The translations under genes and the position numbers were made by a program. The notes beneath the pieces are model-generated. The model saw only the letters and a program-made list of their open reading frames with translations. It did no database searches and had not been told where the DNA came from. Positions 1 through 11,240 of a DNA stretch of 64,000 nt are shown here, piece after piece; the stretch's first letter is position 1; every line of letters begins with the position of its first letter. The DNA comes from Parazoarcus communis (lineage in GTDB: Bacteria; Pseudomonadota; Gammaproteobacteria; Burkholderiales; Rhodocyclaceae), in the NCBI RefSeq assembly GCF_003111665.1, contig NZ_CP022188.1, positions 4,216,001 through 4,280,000 on the forward strand. Reading direction: 5' to 3'.

Positions 1-1334
1 ATTGCCTGTCCCGACCAGATCAGGTCGAGGTGAACGTGGCGCCCCGCAGCCGTAAGGCGGAAACGCACCTCGCGCACCTCGAACTCGTCCGACAGCCGGC
101 TTGCGAGATAGGTGAGCGCCTGCATCAGCGAGAAGCTATCGACCTTGAGCCACAGCGAATCGTCGACCTCCTCGAGCTTGGTACGGAGACTGATCCGCTG
201 TTCGATCTGACGCTGGACGGCCGCGATAAGGTCGGCACCGAGCATCTCTTCGAGCGGCCAGCGCGCCTTGAGCGAATCGGCGAATTCGTTCGCCGTCTGG
301 TCGAGGCGCCGGCTCATGGCCTGCGTCTCGTCGCGGATGACGGTACGGAAGCGCTCGCGCAGTTCGCCCTGCAGATCGGGATACTCAAGCATCTCGGCGG
401 CTGCGCGCACATTGGCCAGTGCCGCGCGATTGCCCTCGGTCAGGGTATGCAGCATCTGGTCGCGTCGAGATTCGTTCTCGAAGGTGCGAGTGATGTTATC
501 AAGCATCAGGATGAAGCCGGTCAGGACGCGCTCTGCGCCCTCGCCCTCGCCCTCGCCTTCTCCCTCGCCTTCCTTCTCGACCGGATCGGTCGCGGACAGC
601 ACCGGCGCCATCTGCACCCGCAGCAACTGCCCTGCCTTCGTCGTGGTCACGAAGTTGGCGACCGGTTGCACGCCTTCACGATGAAGGCGCTGGTTGATGG
701 TCTCGAGCGCATGGCTCACCAAATTGCGCTCGAACACACCATAGATGGAACGTCCGAGACCAATCAGCTCCCCACCGCCGGCCACGCCTGGCGCGTCGGA
801 CATGGCGCGGAACTGGAGCCTTGCGCGGTTGTTGTAGAGCAGGATGCGACCGTCGAGGTTACACACCACCACGCTCTGGGTGAGCTCCGACATCAGTGCG
901 GCGAGGCGGTTTTTCTCCTGCTCGACCGAGGCCTTGGCGTTGCGGATCTGGGTTTCGACGTCCTTCGTGACGTTGTCGCGCTGCTGCGCGAGTTCATTGA
1001 CCGCCACCGCCAGCGCCTGCACTTCGGGCGGCCCCTCGGGCTCGACACGGAAGCCGACGTTGGCACCGAGCATCAGGCGCAGGTTCTCGGCCATGCGCAG
1101 CAGACCCTGCACGTACTGGCGGAACAGGTTGCGCAGCACGCCAATGCCGACGCCGAACCCCATGATGGTCAGCAGCGACCCCAGCGGCAGGTGCGGCTGT
1201 ATGACCTGAATGAGCAGGTCGCGCTGACTGCCCTTGGTTTCAACCCACACCAGCACTGCGGTAAGGATGAAGGGGCCGGTCATCAGCAGCCCGAGCACGA
1301 TGACTGCCAGAACGAAGCGCATGCGTGCCGACAT
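1..1334 (-). CDS. Membrane PAS/degenerate histidine-kinase-like sensor protein (5' part; cut by window edge)
   Basis: An open frame runs from an ATG at 1334 to the window edge (444 codons), 3 bases after the response regulator stop. Two hydrophobic segments lie near residues 5-30 and 50-68, followed by a coiled-coil stretch and a PAS-like region (about 150-250). A low-complexity acidic run of alternating Glu and Gly comes next. The following helical pair resembles a histidine-kinase dimerisation domain but lacks a clear H-E-L-R-T box, and the last part looks like a degraded ATPase N-box region. It belongs to the acs/SLC5-kinase locus. In related loci I recall a 3'-5' exonuclease domain at the C-terminus of such proteins; that part is outside the window, so this is only a guess. 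It may be a pseudo-kinase rather than an active enzyme. Confidence 0.75.
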   Translation of the reverse strand, partial: MSARMRFVLAVIVLGLLMTGPFILTAVLVWVETKGSQRDLLIQVIQPHLPLGSLLTIMGFGVGIGVLRNLFRQYVQGLLRMAENLRLMLGANVGFRVEPEGPPEVQALAVAVNELAQQRDNVTKDVETQIRNAKASVEQEKNRLAALMSELTQSVVVCNLDGRILLYNNRARLQFRAMSDAPGVAGGGELIGLGRSIYGVFERNLVSHALETINQRLHREGVQPVANFVTTTKAGQLLRVQMAPVLSATDPVEKEGEGEGEGEGEGAERVLTGFILMLDNITRTFENESRRDQMLHTLTEGNRAALANVRAAAEMLEYPDLQGELRERFRTVIRDETQAMSRRLDQTANEFADSLKARWPLEEMLGADLIAAVQRQIEQRISLRTKLEEVDDSLWLKVDSFSLMQALTYLASRLSDEFEVREVRFRLTAAGRHVHLDLIWSGQA

Positions 1335-1337
1335 CGT

Positions 1338-1706
1338 TCAGTTCTCCAACATGCTGCGCACGCGCTCCACGAGCTCCTTGGTGGAAAAAGGCTTGGTCAT
1401 GTAGGCATCGGCCCCCAGCGCAAGCCCCTTGCTGACTTCGGTATCCCGCCCCTTTGCTGTCAGCATCAGGATGCGGGTGGATTGCAGCTCCGGGTCTGCC
1501 TTGATCTCCTGGCACACCTCGAAGCCACTCTTCTTGGGCATCATGACGTCGAGCAACACGAGATCAGGCCGGTCGCCGCGAATGCGGTTGACCGCCTCCT
1601 CGCCGTCCGTCGCCACAGTGACATCGAAGCCCTCCCGCTTCATCAGGAATTCGAGCGAGATCACGATATTCGGCTCGTCGTCCGCAATCAGTATTTTCTT
1701 GGCCAT
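1338..1706 (-). CDS. Receiver-only response regulator (CheY-like)
   Basis: A 122-residue protein made of one receiver domain and no output domain. The acidic pair D9/D10, the phospho-acceptor D53 (in LLDVMMP), T83 and K105 (in MTKPF) are all present, so it should be phosphorylatable. It lies between the SLC5-type histidine kinase (upstream in the operon) and the partial sensor protein (3 bases downstream), so the kinase is the obvious phosphodonor. With no DNA-binding domain it must act by protein contact, probably on the neighbouring sensor-like protein. This differs from CrbR-type acetate regulators, which carry a LuxR-type helix-turn-helix. Confidence 0.9.
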   Translation of the reverse strand: MAKKILIADDEPNIVISLEFLMKREGFDVTVATDGEEAVNRIRGDRPDLVLLDVMMPKKSGFEVCQEIKADPELQSTRILMLTAKGRDTEVSKGLALGADAYMTKPFSTKELVERVRSMLEN

Positions 1707-1746
1707 GCATTCCCTCCCCTGACGCCTATTTTATGCCATTCGTTCG

Positions 1747-4476
1747 TCAGCCCGATGCAAGCGGCAGCACAAACGAAAATATTGCGCCTTCTCCCGGCTT
1801 TGAGCTGACCCAAAGCCGGCCTCCAAAATGCTCCACGATCTGCCGGCTGATCGGCAGCCCCAGACCCGTACCCTGTGGCCGGGCCTTCGCGTCCCCACCC
1901 TGCCGGAACTTCTCGAACACCACCGGCAACAACTCGGGCGCGATTCCTCCTCCATTATCCGCCACGTCGACACGGATGCCTTCCTCGTCTACGAACAACC
2001 TCACTTTCACCCGGCCGGTCTGCGCAGGCACGAACTTGGCGGCGTTCGACAGCAGGTTGATCATGACCTGCAGCAGCCGGTCATGATCGGCCTTCAGCAC
2101 CGGCACCGTGTCCGCCAGATCGGCTTCGACCACGGCACCGCGGTCGCTGAACAACTGCGCGGTCGCATCCACCGCGTGCTCGACGAGCTCACGCATGTCG
2201 ATATCCGAATTGTGCCATTCGGCGTGGCCCGATTCGATCTTGGCCAGATCGAGCACCTGATTGACGAGGCGTGTCAGACGTTCGGTCTCGGAAACAATGA
2301 TGCCGAGGAAACGTTTCCGGTTGGCGAGATCCGTCTTGGGATCATCCAGCATCATCTCGGAAAGCGCCCTGATGGACGTCAATGGGGTCCGCAACTCATG
2401 CGTCACCGAGGACATGAAATCGTCCTTGAGGCGGTCGAACTCCTTGAGCTGTTCATTGGCGGCGCGCAATTCGGCAGTGGCGGCTTCAAGCGCGCGCGAC
2501 TTCTCTTCGAGCTGATGCGAGTAGGCGCGAACCTGCGAGGCTTCATCGAGGATGTCCATCACCTCGTCCAGGCCCAGCGGCTCCTCCTGAACCACGGTGG
2601 ACACCATCACGCGGGCTGATGCGCTGCCGATCGCCCCCGCAAGCAAGGATTCGGCAAAGTTGACGAGTTCGGGATCGGCCTTGAGCTGATCGGGGCTGGA
2701 AAGCGAATGCGAGCGTGCGTAACGTCCGAACGCCTCTTCTGTCCGGTGCCGGCCAAGAAAACGGGCAACCAGCGGAATGAGTTCGCGCACCTCGGCACCG
2801 GTGCGCCAGAAGCTTGCCGGCGTGCTCAGCCCGCGCCGGAACACGTCGACGAACAGCGTCGCCTGGCTGGCCTCGGCGCCGGTAGGCGAACGCAGCAGCG
2901 ACACGGCCACGTAGCAGCCGACGTTTGCAAACAGGCTCCAGAACAGCGCATGGCTCAGGCTGTCGAGCTCGCTCAAACCAAACAGCTGCTCGGGGCGCAG
3001 GAGCTCGATGCCGAACGGACCGTGCGCGAGCAGGCTCATGTCGAGCCAGCCCGATTTCGCGAACGAGGGCAGCATCAGGGTGTAGCCCCACACCAGGAAA
3101 CCCGCAAGCAACCCGGCCAGCGCGCCATCGCGGGTGCCGCCACGCCAGTACATGCCACCCAGCATGGCCGGGGCAAACTGCGCCACCGCCGCGAAGCTGA
3201 TCAGCCCGATGCTCACCAGCGCATAGGCCTCGCCGGCGAGCCGGAAGTAGAGATAACCCAGCAACATCACGCCGACAATGGCCCCGCGCCGGATCATCAA
3301 CAGCAGGCCGGTAAGATCGCGGCCATCGTTGCGTGCAACCTCGGTGCGCCGCAGCAGCAGCGGCATCACCAGATCGTTGCACACCATGGTCGACAGCGCG
3401 ATGGTTTCGACGATCACCATGCCGGTGGCCGCCGACAGTCCGCCAATGAACACCAGCAGGGCGAGCTCTATCTGGCCGGTCACCATCGGCAAGGTGAGCA
3501 CGAAGGTGTCAGGGTCGACCACGCCGCGACCGAAATGCAGCAAGCCCCCGAGCGCAATCGGCATCACGAAGATGTTGATCGCCAGCAGGTAGGCCGGAAA
3601 CATCCAGCTCGCGCGCCGCAGATGCTGCTCGTTGACGTTCTCGACCACCACGATCTGAAACTGGCGCGGCAGGAAGATGATCGACAGCATGGCCAGCAGC
3701 ATCAGCGAGAACCAGCCTCCGTAGCCGCCCTTGTCCACCCCGTCGAAACTCAGCAAGGACAGCAGTTCGGGGTGCGCCGAAGCGCGCGCGTAGATGTCGC
3801 CAATACCGTCGTAAAGGAAGTAGGTGACGTACACGCCGACCGCAAGAAAGGCGAGCAGCTTCACCACCGATTCGAAGGCGATCGCCGCCACCATGCCTTC
3901 GTGACGCTCGGTGGTGTCGAGGTGGCGGGTACCGAACAACACCGTGAAGGCCGCCAGCGTGAGTGCAAGATAGAGGGTGCTGTCATCCAGCCAGCCACCG
4001 AGGTGCAAGGGCCGGAAGTTGCCGTCGTGATCGCCCGTGAGCAGTGCGTACCCGCTCGAAATGGCTTTCAGTTGCAGCGCGATGTAGGGCACGGTGCCGA
4101 CCACGGCGATCACCGTGACCAGGCCACCAAGCAGATGGCTCTTGCCGTAGCGCGAGGCCACGAAGTCGGCAATCGATGTAATCCGGTTCGTCTTGGCGAT
4201 GCGGATCATTTTCAGCACGATCAGCCATGACAGCGCCAGTCCGAGTGTGGGCCCGAGGTAGATCGGCAGAAACCAGATTCCGCCCGAGGCGGCTCGACCC
4301 ACGCTGCCGAAATAGGTCCACGCGGTGCAGTACACTGCAAGCGACAGCGAGTACACCCACGGGTTGGAAATGACCGAGCGCCCCTGGTCGGCCCGACGGT
4401 CACCAAAGTAGGCCACCGCGAACAGCACCAGCAGATAGCCAACAGAGGCGCCGATGATGACGCTGCCCGGCAGCAT
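1747..4476 (-). CDS. Sodium:solute symporter (SLC5)-histidine kinase fusion, CbrA/CrbS-like
   Basis: A 909-residue protein when started at the ATG at 4476. An earlier in-frame start at 4530 would overlap the DUF4212 stop at 4490, so the later start is preferred. The first 500 or so residues form a polytopic SLC5 transporter domain with many membrane helices. A linker with a coiled coil follows, then a kinase core: H-box with H693 (THELRTPL), N-box (NLLSNAAKF), G1 (DNGGGI) and G2 (GTGLGL). The family couples solute uptake or sensing to phosphorelay, and CbrA and CrbS are known members. The DUF4212 small subunit next door is normally a partner of SLC5 transporters, and acs lies upstream, so acetate or a related carboxylate is the likely signal (inference). 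Confidence 0.9.
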   Translation of the reverse strand: MLPGSVIIGASVGYLLVLFAVAYFGDRRADQGRSVISNPWVYSLSLAVYCTAWTYFGSVGRAASGGIWFLPIYLGPTLGLALSWLIVLKMIRIAKTNRITSIADFVASRYGKSHLLGGLVTVIAVVGTVPYIALQLKAISSGYALLTGDHDGNFRPLHLGGWLDDSTLYLALTLAAFTVLFGTRHLDTTERHEGMVAAIAFESVVKLLAFLAVGVYVTYFLYDGIGDIYARASAHPELLSLLSFDGVDKGGYGGWFSLMLLAMLSIIFLPRQFQIVVVENVNEQHLRRASWMFPAYLLAINIFVMPIALGGLLHFGRGVVDPDTFVLTLPMVTGQIELALLVFIGGLSAATGMVIVETIALSTMVCNDLVMPLLLRRTEVARNDGRDLTGLLLMIRRGAIVGVMLLGYLYFRLAGEAYALVSIGLISFAAVAQFAPAMLGGMYWRGGTRDGALAGLLAGFLVWGYTLMLPSFAKSGWLDMSLLAHGPFGIELLRPEQLFGLSELDSLSHALFWSLFANVGCYVAVSLLRSPTGAEASQATLFVDVFRRGLSTPASFWRTGAEVRELIPLVARFLGRHRTEEAFGRYARSHSLSSPDQLKADPELVNFAESLLAGAIGSASARVMVSTVVQEEPLGLDEVMDILDEASQVRAYSHQLEEKSRALEAATAELRAANEQLKEFDRLKDDFMSSVTHELRTPLTSIRALSEMMLDDPKTDLANRKRFLGIIVSETERLTRLVNQVLDLAKIESGHAEWHNSDIDMRELVEHAVDATAQLFSDRGAVVEADLADTVPVLKADHDRLLQVMINLLSNAAKFVPAQTGRVKVRLFVDEEGIRVDVADNGGGIAPELLPVVFEKFRQGGDAKARPQGTGLGLPISRQIVEHFGGRLWVSSKPGEGAIFSFVLPLASG

Positions 4477-4489
4477 CAGCGATGCCCCC

Positions 4490-4690
4490 TCATCGGGAAC
4501 CCCGCTCCGCAATCCAGGCCATGAGCGCAATCAGACCCGCCCATGCGACGAAAAGCGAGGCATGCAGCAGCGGCAGACCGAACACCAGAACGGGTCGGTC
4601 GAACAATGACATCAGCGGAAAATTGAACAGCAGAACGCCGACCAGAAAAACGGCGACCAGACGTTGCCCGGCAAGACCCTTGCGCATCAT
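4490..4690 (-). CDS. DUF4212 small membrane protein, partner of the SLC5 domain
   Basis: A 66-residue protein with two hydrophobic helices separated by a short loop, matching the small DUF4212 proteins that sit in front of VC_2705-type sodium/solute symporters. An upstream in-frame TTG at 4699 is possible, but the ATG at 4690 is preferred. The stop at 4490 is 13 bases before the start of the SLC5-kinase, so the two are translationally close and probably form a membrane complex. Finding the DUF4212 partner attached to a kinase fusion suggests that the fusion protein still assembles like a transporter. Confidence 0.8.
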   Translation of the reverse strand: MMRKGLAGQRLVAVFLVGVLLFNFPLMSLFDRPVLVFGLPLLHASLFVAWAGLIALMAWIAERGSR

Positions 4691-4894
4691 GTACCCCAAT
4701 GATGACGGCGTTGCCCTGAGTATAGCGGAGCCGCGCTCCCGCTCTTAACGGCGGGATTCGCGGCTCACGACAAATATGGGGACGCATCTAGCGTGCGCCT
4801 TCCCTCTCCTCAACCGGGTCCGACTACGTGGCCGGACCTTCTCCTGTCGACTGTTACAGGCACCGGCGACACTGCCGCCGGCGCCGGGGGATGA

Positions 4895-6859
4895 TCAGCC
4901 CTTGAGCTGTGACAGAATCCCCGGGTTCTCAAGCGTCGAGATATCCTGCGTGATCTCTTCGCCCTTGGCGAGCTGGCGCAGCAGACGGCGCATGATCTTG
5001 CCGGAACGGGTCTTCGGCAGGTTCTCACCGAAGCGGATGTCCTTCGGCTTGGCGATCGGTCCGATTTCGTGACCAACCCAGGTCTGCAGTTCCTTGATGA
5101 CGGCCTTGGCTTCCTCGCCGGTCGGACGTGCGCCCTTGAGCACCACGAAGGCAACGATCGCCTCGCCGGTAAGGTCGTCCGGACGGCCGACGACTGCGGC
5201 TTCGGCAACTTTCTCGTGAGCAACCAGCGCGGATTCGATTTCCATCGTGCCCATGCGGTGACCGGAAACGTTCAGCACGTCATCGATACGGCCGGTGATG
5301 GTGAAGTAGCCCGTGTCCTTGTCGCGGATCGCGCCGTCGCCAGCCAGGTACAGCTTGCCCTGGAAGTCGGCCGGGTAGTAGGACTTGATGAAACGCTCGG
5401 GGTCGCCCCAGATGGTACGGATCATGGCCGGCCACGGACGCTTGACCACCAGGATGCCGCCCTGGCCCCAGGGCACTTCGGTGCCGGTCTCGTCGACCAC
5501 TGCGGCCTGGATGCCCGGGAAGGGCAGCGTGCAGGAACCCGGCACCAGCGGGGTCGCGCCCGGCAGCGGGGTGATCATGTGGCCACCGGTCTCGGTCTGC
5601 CAGAAGGTATCGACGATCGGGCAACGGCCGCCACCGACGTTCTCGTAGTACCACTCCCATGCAGCCGGGTTGATCGGCTCACCCACCGAACCGAGGATGC
5701 GCAGGCTGCTCAGGTCGTAACGCTTGGGATGGACGGCTTCGTTGTTGTCTGCCGCCTTGATCAGCGAACGGATCGCGGTCGGAGCGGTGTAGAACACGGT
5801 AACCTTGTGGTCCTGGATCATCTTCCAGAAACGGCCGGCATCCGGGTAGGTCGGCACGCCTTCGAACACGATCTCGGTCGTGCCGCAGGCGAGCGGGCCG
5901 TAGGTGATGTAGGTGTGACCCGTGACCCAGCCGATATCGGCCGTACACCAGAAGACATCGTCAGGCTTGATGTCGAAGGTGTAGTTCATGGTCATGATGG
6001 CGTGCAGCAGGTAGCCGCCGGTGGAGTGCTGAACACCCTTCGGCTTGCCGGTCGAACCCGAGGTGTAGAGCAGGAACAGCGGATGCTCGGCACCCACCCA
6101 CTCCGGTTCGCAGACGTCAGACTGACTGGCGACGGCTTCGTGATACCAGGTGTCGCGTCCAGCTTCCATGGCGCAATCGACGCCGGTGCGCTTGACCACG
6201 ACGACGTTCTTGATCGTTTCGCAGCCACCGAGGCCGAGCGCTTCGTCGGCGATCGGCTTCAGCGGCAGTGCCTTGCCACCGCGGAACTGACCGTCGGAGG
6301 TAATCAGGGCAACAGCGCCAGCATCGTTGATACGGTCGCGCAGGGCCTGGGCGGAGAAGCCGCCGAACACGATGGAGTGCGTGGCGCCGATACGGGCGCA
6401 GGCCTGCATGGCGACGATGCCTTCGATCGACATCGGCAGATAGATGACGACGCGGTCACCCTTCTTGACGCCCATGCCGCGCAGGGCGTTACCAAACTTG
6501 GAAACGCGGGACAGCAGATCCTTGTAGGTGACACGGGTGACTTCACCGTTGTCAGCCTCGAAAATGATTGCGACCTTGTCGCCCAGACCCTTGTTCACAT
6601 TGCGGTCGAGGCAGTTGTAGGAGACGTTCAGTTCGCCGTCGGCAAACCACTTGAAGAACGGCGCATTGCTCTCGTCAAGCACCTGGGTGAAAGGCTTCTT
6701 CCAGTCGAGCAGTTCGCGGGCATTGCGTGCCCAGAAGCCCTCGTAGTCGTCAGCCGCTTCCTTGACCAAGGCCTCGTAAGCTTCCATGCCGGAAACTGCA
6801 GCGTTTTTCTTGAATTCTTCCGTGGGGTTGTAAATGCGGACCTGTTGCTCGTTCGACAT
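4895..6859 (-). CDS. acs: Acetyl-CoA synthetase (AMP-forming)
   Basis: A 654-residue enzyme that converts acetate, ATP and CoA to acetyl-CoA in the cytoplasm. Visible motifs are the N-terminal acetyl-CoA synthetase region ([19 protein letters not shown]), the P-loop [11 protein letters not shown] near residue 265, the hinge region [16 protein letters not shown], and the C-terminal TRSGKIMRR with the conserved lysine near residue 621 that is the usual acetylation site. The start is supported by a strong purine-rich ribosome site (GAGGAGAGG) ahead of ATG. It lies upstream of the DUF4212/SLC5-kinase/regulator genes on the same strand but 204 bases away, so it may be a separate transcript. It diverges from fumA. 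Confidence 0.97.
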   Translation of the reverse strand: MSNEQQVRIYNPTEEFKKNAAVSGMEAYEALVKEAADDYEGFWARNARELLDWKKPFTQVLDESNAPFFKWFADGELNVSYNCLDRNVNKGLGDKVAIIFEADNGEVTRVTYKDLLSRVSKFGNALRGMGVKKGDRVVIYLPMSIEGIVAMQACARIGATHSIVFGGFSAQALRDRINDAGAVALITSDGQFRGGKALPLKPIADEALGLGGCETIKNVVVVKRTGVDCAMEAGRDTWYHEAVASQSDVCEPEWVGAEHPLFLLYTSGSTGKPKGVQHSTGGYLLHAIMTMNYTFDIKPDDVFWCTADIGWVTGHTYITYGPLACGTTEIVFEGVPTYPDAGRFWKMIQDHKVTVFYTAPTAIRSLIKAADNNEAVHPKRYDLSSLRILGSVGEPINPAAWEWYYENVGGGRCPIVDTFWQTETGGHMITPLPGATPLVPGSCTLPFPGIQAAVVDETGTEVPWGQGGILVVKRPWPAMIRTIWGDPERFIKSYYPADFQGKLYLAGDGAIRDKDTGYFTITGRIDDVLNVSGHRMGTMEIESALVAHEKVAEAAVVGRPDDLTGEAIVAFVVLKGARPTGEEAKAVIKELQTWVGHEIGPIAKPKDIRFGENLPKTRSGKIMRRLLRQLAKGEEITQDISTLENPGILSQLKG

Positions 6860-6910
6860 GCTGACCTCTCCTCAACTAATCAAAGATTTGACGCTGACCC
6901 AGACGGCGCG

Positions 6911-6926
6911 GCTGGTTATATCCAGC
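6911..6926. promoter_or_regulatory. Inverted repeat in the acs/fumA divergent region
   Basis: GCTGG and CCAGC flank a 6-base AT-rich centre (TTATAT). On the minus strand the centre reads ATATAAC, similar to a -10 element for acs, so a repressor or activator bound here would affect acs transcription. No regulator is identified and no good -35 is seen. Confidence 0.3.
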
Positions 6927-7029
6927 CTCTGATTCGATTTCATCCCTGCCGTGGAATGGACCGCATTTAATAACACCTATCTTACACAGGACTTACACCT
7001 TTGCGCGAACCCCCCGTCATCGCGGCGAG

Positions 7030-7038
7030 TGCTAGAAT
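7030..7038 (+). promoter_or_regulatory. Extended -10 promoter for fumA
   Basis: TG-c-TAGAAT, an extended -10 element, lies 46 bases before the fumA ATG with no convincing -35, as is usual for extended -10 promoters. The predicted start of transcription is near 7045. Confidence 0.45.
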
Positions 7039-7084
7039 TTCGGGCTGCAACACCCCTTCGCTCAAGCCACTCCGGAGATCAAGC

Positions 7085-8620
7085 ATGACCGTAATTCGCG
7101 AAGAAGACCTCATCCAGTCCGTCGCGGATGCTTTCCAGTACATCAGCTACTACCATCCGCTCGATTACATCAAGGCGCTCGGCGAGGCCTATGAGCGTGA
7201 GGAAAGCCCCGCAGCCAAGGACGCAATCGCCCAGATTCTGACCAACTCGCGCATGGCCGCCGAAGGACATCGCCCGATCTGCCAGGATACCGGCATTGGA
7301 ATGGTCTTCCTCAAGGTAGGCATGAACGTCCGCTGGGACGATGCCACCATGAGTCTGCAGGAGATGATCAACGAAGGCGTGCGCCGCGCCTATGCCAATC
7401 CGGACAACCCCCTGCGCGCATCCGTGCTGGCCGACCCGGCCGGTGCGCGTCGCAATACCAAGGACAACACCCCCGCGGTGGTCCATTTCGAGATCGTACC
7501 CGGCGACCACGTCGAAGTCATCTGCGCGGCCAAGGGTGGCGGTTCCGAGGCGAAGTCGAAGTTCGCCATGCTCAACCCGTCCGACGACCTCGTCGAGTGG
7601 GTGCTCAAGATGATCCCGCAGATGGGCGCTGGCTGGTGCCCGCCCGGCATCATCGGTATCGGCATTGGTGGCACACCCGAAAAAGCGATGCTGCTAGCCA
7701 AGGAATCCATCATGGCACCGGTGGACATCCACGAACTCAAGGAAAAGGCCGCCTCTGGCGCGAAGCTCACCCGCGCCGAAGAACTGCGCCTTGAGTTGCT
7801 CGAAAAGATCAATGCGCTCGGCGTTGGCGCACAAGGCCTGGGCGGCCTGACCACGGTGCTTGACGTCAAGGTGCTGGACTACCCCTGTCACGCGGCCAAC
7901 CTGCCGGTGGCACTGGTGCCGAACTGTGCTGCAACGCGCCACTGCCACTTCCACCTCGACGGCAGCGGCCCCGCAAAGATCGAGCCGCCGCGCCTCGAAG
8001 ACTGGCCGGATGTCACCTGGACGCCCGACCTCAAGACCGCCATCCGCGTCAATCTCGACACGCTGACCAAGGAAGAGGTCGCGTCCTGGAAGCCGGGTCA
8101 GAAGCTGCTGCTCAACGGCAAGATGCTCACTGGCCGTGATGCGGCGCACAAGCGTATCCAGGACATGCTGTCCAAGGGTGAAAAGCTTCCGGTGGACTTC
8201 ACCAACCGCGTCATCTACTACGTTGGCCCGGTCGATCCGGTCCGTGACGAGGTCGTCGGCCCCGCCGGCCCGACCACCGCCACCCGCATGGACAAGTTCA
8301 CCCGCATGATGCTCGAGCAGACCGGACTGATTTCCATGATCGGAAAATCAGAGCGCGGCCCCGTCGCAATTGAGGCGATCAAGGACAACAAGTCTGCCTA
8401 TCTGATGGCGGTTGGCGGCGCAGCCTATCTTGTTGCCAAGGCCATCAAGGCGGCCAAGGTCGTCGGCTTCGAAGACCTCGGCATGGAGGCCATCTACGAG
8501 TTCGACGTTCAGGACATGCCGGTTACGGTTGCTGTCGATTCCAGCGGCACCAGCGTGCATGAAACCGGCCCGAAGGAATGGCAGGCAAAGATTGGCAAGA
8601 TTCCGGTCAAGGTCGCCTGA
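7085..8620 (+). CDS. fumA: Class I fumarate hydratase (iron-sulfur type)
   Basis: A 511-residue single-chain class I fumarase that interconverts fumarate and L-malate in the TCA cycle. The alpha part carries GHRPICQDTGIGM with a cluster cysteine and a histidine-rich substrate region (NCAATRHCHFHLDGSGP). The beta part holds the GPAGPTTATRMD signature and the GKSERG region. The reading frame is open further upstream, but the ATG at 7085 has GGAG at the right distance and begins the conserved N-terminus. The enzyme contains an oxygen-sensitive 4Fe-4S cluster, which suits a facultative anaerobe. It is monocistronic, with its own promoter and a strong terminator. Confidence 0.95.
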   Translation: MTVIREEDLIQSVADAFQYISYYHPLDYIKALGEAYEREESPAAKDAIAQILTNSRMAAEGHRPICQDTGIGMVFLKVGMNVRWDDATMSLQEMINEGVRRAYANPDNPLRASVLADPAGARRNTKDNTPAVVHFEIVPGDHVEVICAAKGGGSEAKSKFAMLNPSDDLVEWVLKMIPQMGAGWCPPGIIGIGIGGTPEKAMLLAKESIMAPVDIHELKEKAASGAKLTRAEELRLELLEKINALGVGAQGLGGLTTVLDVKVLDYPCHAANLPVALVPNCAATRHCHFHLDGSGPAKIEPPRLEDWPDVTWTPDLKTAIRVNLDTLTKEEVASWKPGQKLLLNGKMLTGRDAAHKRIQDMLSKGEKLPVDFTNRVIYYVGPVDPVRDEVVGPAGPTTATRMDKFTRMMLEQTGLISMIGKSERGPVAIEAIKDNKSAYLMAVGGAAYLVAKAIKAAKVVGFEDLGMEAIYEFDVQDMPVTVAVDSSGTSVHETGPKEWQAKIGKIPVKVA

Positions 8621-8637
8621 TCCGGTAAGTGCTCAGC

Positions 8638-8671
8638 AAAAAGCCCGACCAGAAATGGCCGGGCTTTTTTT
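8638..8671. terminator. Bidirectional rho-independent terminator after fumA
   Basis: A stem of about 13 base pairs (one mismatch) formed by AAAAAGCCCGACC and its partner GGCCGGGCTTTTT, with a short loop AGAAAT and a T run on either strand. It ends fumA and could also end the converging small gene at 8709. Confidence 0.9.
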
Positions 8672-8708
8672 GCGCCTGCTTGTTCGGACCAGCCGAACGT
8701 GAAACGAA

Positions 8709-8984
8709 TCAGTGCAGCGTCGCCTCAGGTTCGGCACCGACAGGCACAGCAGACGTCCTGTCCCAGAGGTACTTGTCGCCGAGTGCCATCAGCCGGCGCA
8801 ATGCAGTGGGCGTGACCAGACAGCGCTCGAAGCAGTCGATGCTCGGGTCAAACGTGCCCAGCACCACCCCAAGCGACATCAGCTCTTCACGATCGGATGC
8901 GATCGCAAAAATGTCGACCAGCATTGCGCGGTCGTCTTCGCTCGCCCGCGACGGGGATGACAGAAAAGGGGACATCAGATTCAC
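8709..8984 (-). CDS. Small uncharacterised protein upstream of norC
   Basis: I do not recognise this 91-residue protein. The GTG at 8984 is chosen because GGAG precedes it by 8 bases; an ATG three codons in is the alternative. It is soluble, with no signal or membrane segment. It has an acidic helical middle (EDDRAMLVDIFAIASDREEL) and a possible short C-terminal helix. On the minus strand a TTGCAA / TATATC pair with an 18-base spacer (9024-9053) could be its promoter. It is divergent from norC and shares the intergenic region that holds the norC DNR box. That is the only hint of a link to NO metabolism. Confidence 0.55.
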   Translation of the reverse strand: MNLMSPFLSSPSRASEDDRAMLVDIFAIASDREELMSLGVVLGTFDPSIDCFERCLVTPTALRRLMALGDKYLWDRTSAVPVGAEPEATLH

Positions 8985-9116
8985 GATGGAACTCCTGCGC
9001 TTGCCAGAACACGCCAATACGGCGATATATGGTGAAAGCATCCCATATTGCAAGGGCGTAAACAAGGAACAAAGTCACACTGAATATGCCTTGCCGGAAT
9101 CACCGCCTGTCCGTTC

Positions 9117-9158
9117 TTGATTCAGATCATGGAGCACTGGTTCCTGGAAAACCAGAAT
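9117..9158 (+). promoter_or_regulatory. DNR/FNR box and promoter of norCB
   Basis: TTGAT-TCAG-ATCAT (9117-9130) matches 9 of 10 positions of the FNR/DNR consensus TTGAT-N4-ATCAA. A -10-like CAGAAT lies at 9153-9158, which predicts a start near 9165 and puts the box centre at -41.5, the class II activator position. The leader to norC is about 58 bases. Confidence 0.8.
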
Positions 9159-9222
9159 CCGCTTCACCCAATGGTCACCTTTCATCTTCCGGACATAACG
9201 AGACAATCATGAGGAGCACTCC

Positions 9223-11074
<1,852 letters not shown>

Positions 11075-11123
11075 TACAGGATGTCTCTCCGATGTCGTCC
11101 TGCTTGATCGGACGAGGAGTTGA

Positions 11124-11149
11124 GGGGTGGCGAAAGCCACCCTTTTTTT
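11124..11149 (+). terminator. Rho-independent terminator of norCB
   Basis: A GC-rich stem GGGTGGC / GCCACCC with a GAAA tetraloop, followed directly by seven T. It is one of the cleanest terminators in the window. Confidence 0.95.
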
Positions 11150-11240
11150 GTTCCCTTCAAACGATCGCACGAGGTGCGAAGATGCGCCGCACCAGTAACT
11201 GGCGCCCACTGCGAAGGTTCGGCTCGAACCGCAAACTTGC

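Noticed and set aside
30..1808. Long open frame on the plus strand
   Set aside because: It lies opposite the sensor, receiver and kinase genes, with no domain sense; it is a GC-rich antisense shadow.
2707..4230. 507-codon open frame on the plus strand
   Set aside because: It is antisense to the SLC5-kinase gene and shows no membrane or enzyme pattern.
4859..4885. Terminator after acs
   Set aside because: A 6-base-pair stem exists (CCGGCG/CGCCGG), but no T run follows on the minus strand, so I do not call it.
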